Of a DNA stretch of 6,544 nucleotides, positions 1 through 4,135 are shown piece after piece (within the stretch, counting starts at the first letter, position 1; each line of letters begins with the position of its first letter). A model generated the notes under the pieces. The model did not search any database, was not told the DNA's origin, and worked only from the letters and a program-made list of their open reading frames with translations. A program made the translations under genes and the position numbers. The stretch spans positions 1 through 6,544 of the forward strand of contig JADZBZ010000099.1 in NCBI GenBank assembly GCA_020851835.1. The letters are read 5' to 3'. The stretch is from Acidobacteriota bacterium. Lineage in GTDB: Bacteria; Acidobacteriota; Vicinamibacteria; Vicinamibacterales; UBA2999.

Positions 1-232
1 GGGGATGGCGTCTTCGACAAGGCCTCGCCAGCGTGATGCCGCGCGTGAGCAGCCATCCAAATCCGTGAACCTCGATCCAAGGCGGCGGGCGCAGGCCACT
101 ACGTGCACGCGCGATCGGCTTGGCAGGATGTCTGCTGTCAGTACGACAAATCTGAAGTTCCGGCCTGACGTTGGGACACTATCGTCGGGCCCTCGCGTCA
201 CAACCGGGACTGATTTGCAAATTTGATTTCGG
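1..232. other. Left-edge region without a convincing complete gene
   Basis: I see no reading frame here with both a credible start and a convincing protein sequence. In the first forward frame the first 36 bases read GDGVFDKASPA followed by TGA, which could be the tail of a gene that starts to the left, but eleven codons are too few to be sure. The rest contains no RNA gene, long repeat or mobile-element end that I can recognise. Confidence 0.4.
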
Positions 233-238
233 TACGAT
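213..238 (+). promoter_or_regulatory. Putative promoter and palindrome upstream of the small Cys/His gene
   Basis: This is an AT-rich patch in otherwise GC-rich DNA. A perfect 10-bp palindrome, ATTTGCAAAT, lies at 213-222. A -10-like TACGAT lies at 233-238, which would start transcription near 245 and give a leader of about 28 nt before the ATG at 273. TTGCAA at 215-220 looks like a -35 box but is only 12 bp from the -10, too close for a standard sigma-70 pair. The palindrome may instead be a regulator site. The promoter call is an inference from motif shape only. Confidence 0.35.
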
Positions 239-258
239 CTTTGCTGTGCGCTCCAGGC

Positions 259-264
259 AGGGAG
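259..264 (+). promoter_or_regulatory. Ribosome binding site of the small Cys/His gene
   Basis: AGGGAG sits 8 nt before the ATG at 273, an ideal Shine-Dalgarno position. It is the main reason to begin this gene at 273 rather than at the in-frame ATG at 171. Confidence 0.6.
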
Positions 265-272
265 CGAAGCTT

Positions 273-485
273 ATGAGCGTGGTCCGGCTGCTGGGGTTTG
301 CCACGCTGTCTTGCGGTTGCGTTGTCGGGAAGTACCGAGACGTCGCGAGCATGCGCGAGGTGGTGTACGTGGAAGAGAAGGGCGCGGGCTGCGACAGTCC
401 CGCTCACCGCCGCAATCATACGGTGACGCCCGAGCGCGAGCGCTTTGCCGCCACCGTCGCGACCGGCGTGCTGCGCGCGTCCTGA
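273..485 (+). CDS. Small Cys/His-containing protein of unknown function, possibly metal binding
   Basis: This encodes a 70-residue protein. The start is chosen at 273 because a well-spaced AGGGAG precedes it; an in-frame ATG at 171 would add an N-terminus with no coding character. Codons mostly end in G or C, as in the neighbouring genes. The N-terminal 51 residues look like one compact unit, with Cys14 and Cys16 (CGC), then a GKYR turn, a charged stretch with REVVYVEEK, Cys40, and His45 and His49 in the run HRRNH. This Cys-x-Cys, Cys, His-x3-His pattern could hold a zinc ion. The tail after about residue 52 is low in recognisable features. Cys14 follows a short hydrophobic stretch, but the residues before it (TLS) fit a lipobox poorly and a proper signal peptide is missing, so a cytoplasmic protein is more likely. 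I do not recognise a named family with certainty. The gene stands alone, about 190 bp upstream of the LysR gene on the same strand. Confidence 0.6.
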   Translation: MSVVRLLGFATLSCGCVVGKYRDVASMREVVYVEEKGAGCDSPAHRRNHTVTPERERFAATVATGVLRAS

Positions 486-502
486 CGCGCGGCCCGAAGT
501 CA

Positions 503-519
503 GTCGAGGTCACCTCGGC
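503..519 (+). terminator. Hairpin after the small Cys/His gene, possible terminator without U-tract
   Basis: GTCGAGG, a 3-nt loop (TCA) and CCTCGGC form a stem of up to 7 bp with one G-U pair, 17 nt after the TGA of the small gene. No T-run follows, so intrinsic termination is doubtful. It may be a weak or factor-dependent terminator, or protect the 3' end of the message. Confidence 0.3.
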
Positions 520-626
520 CCCTCCGCGGGCCGGGCTGGCCTCGTCCGTGCCTCCCTACGAGTTCGTCTTCCGCTTTTCTCCCTCCGGCGCGGTGCCGCG
601 GCGACACCTGGTTGATTCCTCACGGC

Positions 627-643
627 CATCCATCTGGTGGATG
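627..643. promoter_or_regulatory. Candidate LysR-type operator (T-N11-A inverted repeat)
   Basis: CATCCA, a 5-nt spacer and TGGATG form a perfect inverted repeat. Within it T629 and A641 are separated by exactly 11 bases, the T-N11-A core typical of LysR-family binding sites. It ends 32 bp before the regulator's preferred start (676) and overlaps the putative -10 (TGTAAT, 642-647). This is the arrangement expected for negative autoregulation. The motif is short enough to occur by chance, so the call rests on its placement. Confidence 0.5.
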
Positions 644-664
644 TAATCTCGTGGGCGGAGGGAG
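642..664 (+). promoter_or_regulatory. Putative -10 and ribosome binding site of the LysR gene
   Basis: TGTAAT at 642-647 matches five of six bases of the -10 consensus. No good -35 is found 16-18 bp upstream, which would suit an activator-dependent or weak promoter. The purine run GGAGGGAG at 657-664 lies 11 nt before the GTG at 676. This favours 676 over the upstream in-frame GTG at 637, which lies inside the candidate operator and has no Shine-Dalgarno sequence. Confidence 0.45.
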
Positions 665-675
665 CGCACACGACC

Positions 676-1578
676 GTGGATCTTCGCCAGCTCGAGATCA
701 TTCGCGCCATCGCCGAGACTGGATCGTTCACGGCGGCCGGTCACAAGCTGCACGTCTCACAGTCGGCCATCAGCCGCCAGATTCTCCTGCTCGAGGACGA
801 ATTGAAGGAGCCGGTGTTCCTGCGCATCGGTCGGCGCATCCGCATCACGCCCACCGGCGAGGCCCTCCTGCAGCTCAGCCATCGGGTCTTCCAGGACCTC
901 AGGGATACCACCGCCGGCATTGCCGACAGCCAGGAATCGCTCCGCGGCACCGTCCGCCTCCTGGGAGGGATGACTGTCTGCCTGTACGTGTTCCCGTCGC
1001 TGATGACCGAACTCAAGCGCCAGCACCCCGAGGTGGATCTCAAGGTCATGACGGGCAGCTCCGAGCGCTGTCTCCAGCATCTCCGCTCCGGCACGGGCGA
1101 TCTGGCACTGCTCACCCTGCCGGTCGATCAGCCGGACCTGGACACCGTCCCCGTGCTGCAGGAAGAACTCCTGCTCGTCACGGCCGCCAAGCATCCGCTG
1201 TCGCGCAAGCGGAAGGTGCTGGCTGCCGACCTGCAGCGTCAGCCGTTCGTGCTCTTCGAACAGGGGTCCAACACCCGGCGCGCCATCGACGAGTTCTTCC
1301 TGTCCGCCCGCATCGAACCCGACATCGTGATGGAGACCGAGAACGTCGAGATCATCAAGGCGATGGTTCGTACGGGGATCGGCATCAGCATCATCCCCTA
1401 TCAGGCCGCCGCCCGGGACGTCTCGAGCGGACACCTGTTCCTGTCACGCATCGAGGGACGCTCGCTGGTCAGGGAAACCGGCTGGGTGTATCCGCGCATG
1501 AGCCGAACCCCGCGCGCGGTACAGGAAACCATCAGGGCCTTCGAGCGTGTCAAGCCGAAGCTGCGCCTCAGGCCCTGA
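676..1578 (+). CDS. LysR-family transcriptional regulator
   Basis: This is a 300-residue DNA-binding regulator, the usual length for the family. Residues 3-62 form the winged helix-turn-helix, with the hallmark AETGSFTAAGHKLHVSQSAI followed by LEDEL, FLR and ITPTGEALL. A linker helix covers roughly 63-88. From about 90 to 295 runs the periplasmic-binding-protein-like effector domain, with VRLLGG, PSLM, FKxxxP-type HPEVDLKV, DLALLTLPV, and the late GIGISIIPYQA segment. The GTG start at 676 gives the typical MDLRQLEIIRAIAETGS opening and has a purine-rich ribosome site; the frame stays open to a GTG at 637. LysR proteins act as tetramers and bind T-N11-A palindromes; one lies just upstream (627-643), suggesting autoregulation. 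No divergent gene is present, so the target and the inducer cannot be inferred. The effector domain is broadly like those of the CysB/CbbR type, but that does not define the ligand. Confidence 0.93.
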   Translation: MDLRQLEIIRAIAETGSFTAAGHKLHVSQSAISRQILLLEDELKEPVFLRIGRRIRITPTGEALLQLSHRVFQDLRDTTAGIADSQESLRGTVRLLGGMTVCLYVFPSLMTELKRQHPEVDLKVMTGSSERCLQHLRSGTGDLALLTLPVDQPDLDTVPVLQEELLLVTAAKHPLSRKRKVLAADLQRQPFVLFEQGSNTRRAIDEFFLSARIEPDIVMETENVEIIKAMVRTGIGISIIPYQAAARDVSSGHLFLSRIEGRSLVRETGWVYPRMSRTPRAVQETIRAFERVKPKLRLRP

Positions 1579-1581
1579 GGC
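1565..1581. terminator. 17-bp palindrome across the LysR stop codon, possible bidirectional terminator
   Basis: GCCTCAGG, a single C and CCTGAGGC form a perfect inverted repeat with 8-bp arms (as RNA, a 7-bp stem with a 3-nt loop). It includes the TGA of the LysR gene and lies 30 bp beyond the stop of the convergent VWFA gene. Neither strand has a T-run after it, so it is not a textbook intrinsic terminator. Its place at the junction of two converging genes still suggests a role at both 3' ends. Confidence 0.4.
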
Positions 1582-1611
1582 TGGCGATGATGCCGGCCAA
1601 GGCCTATGCGA

Positions 1612-2871
1612 CTACCGCTGCGAAGCCGGGGCCGGCTGGCGAAGGGTATACGAGGTTCGCGAGATCACATTGAGGTCGGGCTTGGTGACCTTCACCTCGA
1701 CCTTGCGCGTACGTTTCAGCGGGTCGGGGTTGCTCGAGTAGTACCCGAGCACGTAGTAGTCACTCGTCTCGGCATCAATCCGCTTCAAGGCCTTGCTGAA
1801 GTCGTTCTGGTTGACGACGGCGATGCCGCCCGTCTCCTCGGCCAGCACGCGCAGGCTGTCCTGGGTCTTGCGCACGTAGTTGCCGTACTCCACCGGATCC
1901 AGTTGCTCGTCGAGGTCGGCGCCGGCCACCAACCCCCGCGGGTCGATCGTATAGAGCGTGGCGTTGGCGCGATTGGCCGTGCGCGTCACCTCGGCCAGTT
2001 CACCGGCCAGGTCAGCGTCGGCGAACTGCTGCCCCTGGTTGAACTGCTGGTTGAACTGCTGCCCCTCTTCGCGCGTCCGCCCGAACCGTCCGCCGAACGC
2101 CGGGTCTGTACCGAGTCGTGACTCGGCGAAGGGGTTGAAGTCGTAGCCGTTGCTGACCCACACGACGGCCTTGCGGCGGTTGTTGATCTTCTCGAGTTGT
2201 TTCAGCATGTCGAAGACCGTCGAGAATGCCACGTGGGCTCGGTACCGGACCTCGGCCGGCCCCTGCGAGTTCTCGGCGCCCTGGATGATGTCCGACGGCC
2301 TGAGCCCGTTGCCTGCGATCTTCTTGATGGCCTCGTCGAGGACCTTCCGGTCGTAGGTGGGGTCGATGGCGAGCGACGACGGGCCCGTGGAGACGATGGA
2401 GAAGAGGTCGCCGTCGTGAATCAGTTCCCGGGCCATGCGCTGGAAGAGGGTGCGGATGCGGCCGGTGTTGGCGAAGTCGAGGTGCAGGTCGTCCACGACG
2501 ATCAGGAAGATGCGCCCCGTGGTGTCGTTGCGCGGCCGCGACGGCGGCAGGATCACTCCCTCCTCGGTCGGGGGGGGCGGCGGCGCCAGCAGGTTGTGGA
2601 CGCGCCCGCCGTGCACCAGCGTGAACGACGTGACGGCCTGCGGCACGCCGTCCTCCAGAATCTCAAAGTCGTCTTTCGTCAGGTCGGCGACGAACTGGTC
2701 CTGGCCGTTGCGGACGATCGCATCCATCGTCACCAGGTCGATGTTGACGCGGAACGTCGGCTGGCCCTCCTGAGCGGCCGGCGCCGCAGGGGCCGGCGTC
2801 TGCGCGCCAAGCGCGGATACGGAGAGCACCAGCGCCGCCGCGACACCGAGACGAAGGCCGTGGTTCACCAT
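1612..2871 (-). CDS. Secreted VWFA-related protein of the acidobacterial type
   Basis: This 419-residue exported protein begins with a signal peptide (about 1-23: short basic start, hydrophobic AAALVLSVSA core, LGAQ near the cut) followed by an Ala/Pro-rich linker. Residues 40-85 contain FRVNIDLVTMDAIVRN and LTKDDFEILEDG, the small beta domain that opens proteins of the VWFA-related family common in Acidobacteria (TIGR03436). A proline run (96-101) leads to the von Willebrand A-like fold from about 120 to 375, with IFLIVVDDLHLDF at the first strand, KAVVWVSNGYD, and LYTIDPRGL. The end carries the family's YYVLGYYS (372-379) and RKVEVKV. The usual DxSxS metal site is not intact: D127-D-L-H-L stands in its place. 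A Gln/Phe-rich insert with three QQF copies occupies 271-283. The start at 2871 fits the signal peptide and the promoter; the frame stays open upstream, but that part is antisense to rpiB. The molecular role is unknown; an extracytoplasmic binding role is plausible. Confidence 0.9.
   Translation of the reverse strand: MVNHGLRLGVAAALVLSVSALGAQTPAPAAPAAQEGQPTFRVNIDLVTMDAIVRNGQDQFVADLTKDDFEILEDGVPQAVTSFTLVHGGRVHNLLAPPPPPTEEGVILPPSRPRNDTTGRIFLIVVDDLHLDFANTGRIRTLFQRMARELIHDGDLFSIVSTGPSSLAIDPTYDRKVLDEAIKKIAGNGLRPSDIIQGAENSQGPAEVRYRAHVAFSTVFDMLKQLEKINNRRKAVVWVSNGYDFNPFAESRLGTDPAFGGRFGRTREEGQQFNQQFNQGQQFADADLAGELAEVTRTANRANATLYTIDPRGLVAGADLDEQLDPVEYGNYVRKTQDSLRVLAEETGGIAVVNQNDFSKALKRIDAETSDYYVLGYYSSNPDPLKRTRKVEVKVTKPDLNVISRTSYTLRQPAPASQR
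2023..2061 (-). repeat. Three short direct repeats inside the VWFA gene
   Basis: GAACTGCTG (plus-strand reading) occurs at 2023-2031, 2041-2049 and 2053-2061, spaced by 18 and 12 bp. It encodes the repeated QQF of the Gln-rich insert. All spacings are multiples of three, so gain or loss of a copy would keep the frame. Confidence 0.7.
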
Positions 2872-2877
2872 GTTGGA

Positions 2878-2906
2878 ATTATAAGCCGTTTGGGGGCCGG
2901 CGTCGG
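2878..2906 (-). promoter_or_regulatory. Promoter of the VWFA gene, apparently leaderless
   Basis: On the minus strand a perfect -10 box TATAAT lies at 2878-2883, only 6 nt (TCCAAC) before the ATG whose A is at 2871. Transcription would begin at or within a base or two of the start codon. There is no Shine-Dalgarno sequence between the -10 and the ATG. With a 17-bp spacer the -35 would be CCGACG (2901-2906), a weak match that keeps only the central GAC. Confidence 0.6.
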
Positions 2907-2933
2907 CTGATGACCGCCCGGCCCGGGTAGGAT
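2905..2933 (+). promoter_or_regulatory. Promoter of rpiB, apparently leaderless
   Basis: TAGGAT at 2928-2933 keeps the key T, A and T of the -10 box and ends 7 nt before the ATG at 2941, so the transcript would start at about the start codon. AGAAGG (2934-2939) resembles a ribosome site but is only 1 nt from the ATG, too close to work in the usual way. A -35 at the 17-bp spacing would be GGCTGA (2905-2910), a poor match, and would overlap the -35 of the divergent gene. A GC-rich inverted repeat, CCCGGCCCGGG (2917-2927), abuts the -10. Confidence 0.45.
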
Positions 2934-2940
2934 AGAAGGC

Positions 2941-3399
2941 ATGCGCGTCGCTGTCGGATCGGACCACGCCGGTTTCGAACTCAAGCGTGACCTGGCCGGT
3001 TACCTCGCCCAGCAGGGCCATGAGGTCATCGACCTGGGGACGCATTCCACCGCGCCGGTCGACTACCCCGATACCGCCGAGGCGGTGGCCACGGCCGTCA
3101 GGAACGGCCAAGCCGACCGTGGGTTGCTCATCTGTGGCAGCGGCGCGGGCGTCTCGGTGGCCGCCTCGAAGTTTCCGGGGATCCGTGCCGCCGTCTGCCA
3201 CGACACCTATTCGGCCAGGCAGGCGGTCGAACACGACGACCTCAACGTCCTCTGCCTGGGGGCGCGCGTCATCGGTCCCGCCCTCGCCCGCGTGCTCAGC
3301 GATGCATTTCTCGGCGCTACCTTCAAGAGCGAGGAACGGTATTTGCGCCGCCTCGCGAAGATCGACGCCATCGAGGGTCGATTCCTGCGCGACGAGTGA
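2941..3399 (+). CDS. rpiB: Ribose-5-phosphate isomerase B
   Basis: This 152-residue cytoplasmic enzyme interconverts ribose 5-phosphate and ribulose 5-phosphate in the non-oxidative pentose phosphate pathway. The family signatures are plain. GSDHAGFELK (6-15) carries the Asp8-His9 pair, and DYPD (41-44) holds Tyr42. GLLICGSGAG (61-70) has Cys65 as the catalytic base of the Escherichia coli-like subgroup, followed by the phosphate-binding glycine loop. The segment EHDDLNVLCLGARVIG (97-112) holds His98, Asn102 and Arg109. The length and the C-terminal helix, EERYLRRLAKIDAIE, are normal. The presence of Cys65 separates it from the mycobacterial type that uses Glu. Some members of the wider RpiB/LacAB family act on allose or galactose phosphates, but no sugar-specific neighbours suggest that here. 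It is divergent from the VWFA gene and probably co-transcribed with the VTT-domain gene 22 bp downstream. Confidence 0.95.
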   Translation: MRVAVGSDHAGFELKRDLAGYLAQQGHEVIDLGTHSTAPVDYPDTAEAVATAVRNGQADRGLLICGSGAGVSVAASKFPGIRAAVCHDTYSARQAVEHDDLNVLCLGARVIGPALARVLSDAFLGATFKSEERYLRRLAKIDAIEGRFLRDE

Positions 3400-3421
3400 C
3401 GCACTCGACTGTCGCTCCACG

Positions 3422-4135
3422 ATGAAGACCGCCATCAAGGCCATCGCGGCCATCCTCGGCCTCGCCGCGCTGGCCATCGTCGGACGCGAGGTGGCCGCGC
3501 AACTGCCCCGCTTCACGGCGTGGGTGGCATCGCTCGGACCCTGGGGACCGCTGGTGTTCATCGCCGGCTACAGCATCGCCCCCGTCATCCTGGCGCCGGC
3601 CTTTCTGCTGACGCTCGCGGCGGGTGCCATCTTCGGGTTCGTCAAGGGCGTGCTCTACGTGATGGTCGGCGCCACCATCGGGGCCACGCTCGCCTTCCTG
3701 TCGGGCCGCTACGTCGCGCGGCAGTTCGTCGAGCAGTTGCTGAGGCGCGAGCCGCGGCTGCTGTTGATCGATCGGGCAGTGGAGCGCCACGGGTTCAAAA
3801 TCGTGGCGCTGCTGCGCATGTCACCCGCCGTGCCCTACGTGCTGCTCAGCTACGCGTTGGGCCTCAGCCGCATCCGCCTGCTCGATTACGTGGCCGCCAG
3901 CATCGGCATGCTTCCCGTGGTGGCGGCGTATGTCTACGCCGGAAAGATTGCCGGCGACCTGGCCAGTCTGGCCGCCGGCGCCGCACCACCGAAGGGCGCC
4001 TGGAACTACGCGCTCATCGCTCTCGGCTTCGCGTCCACGGTCGTGGTCACCCTCGTCATCACGCGGATTGCCCGCCAGGCGATCGAGCAGGAGATCCGTC
4101 TGCGAGACGAGGCGGCGCCGGCTACGGAACGTTGA
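3422..4135 (+). CDS. TVP38/TMEM64 (VTT-domain) inner-membrane protein
   Basis: This is a 237-residue integral membrane protein of the DedA-related TVP38/TMEM64 family (VTT or SNARE-associated domain). A first hydrophobic segment lies at about 5-22. Residues 42-95 hold the re-entrant and membrane segments, with APAFLLTLAAGAIFG and then GATLAFLSGRYVAR. Residues 127-151 show the conserved RMSPAVPYVLLSYALGLSRI, in which Ser143 stands where Asn is common. Further segments lie at about 155-174 (ending in PVVAAYVYAGK) and 195-214, and the tail is charged. Relatives are implicated in lipid scrambling or polyprenyl-phosphate recycling in bacteria; the substrate of this subgroup is unsettled. The ATG at 3422 has no recognisable Shine-Dalgarno sequence and lies 22 bp after the rpiB stop, suggesting coupling to rpiB translation. 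Its end overlaps the convergent dehydrogenase gene by 14 bp. Confidence 0.88.
   Translation: MKTAIKAIAAILGLAALAIVGREVAAQLPRFTAWVASLGPWGPLVFIAGYSIAPVILAPAFLLTLAAGAIFGFVKGVLYVMVGATIGATLAFLSGRYVARQFVEQLLRREPRLLLIDRAVERHGFKIVALLRMSPAVPYVLLSYALGLSRIRLLDYVAASIGMLPVVAAYVYAGKIAGDLASLAAGAAPPKGAWNYALIALGFASTVVVTLVITRIARQAIEQEIRLRDEAAPATER

Noticed and set aside
273..320. Lipoprotein signal peptide in the small Cys/His protein
   Set aside because: Cys14 follows TLS rather than a good lipobox, and the hydrophobic stretch is too short. Paired Cys and His residues suggest metal binding instead.
637..675. GTG at 637 as start of the LysR regulator
   Set aside because: It lies inside the candidate operator, has no ribosome site, and adds 13 residues before a canonical LysR N-terminus that begins at 676.
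612..1673. 353-codon forward frame overlapping the LysR gene
   Set aside because: Its translation is rich in Arg, Pro, His and Gly with no family signature, as expected from another frame of GC-rich DNA. The LysR frame has full domain matches.
2872..3561. N-terminal extension of the VWFA protein by 230 codons on the minus strand
   Set aside because: The frame is open but runs antisense through rpiB, a clear enzyme gene. The protein at 2871 begins with a proper signal peptide behind a -10 box.
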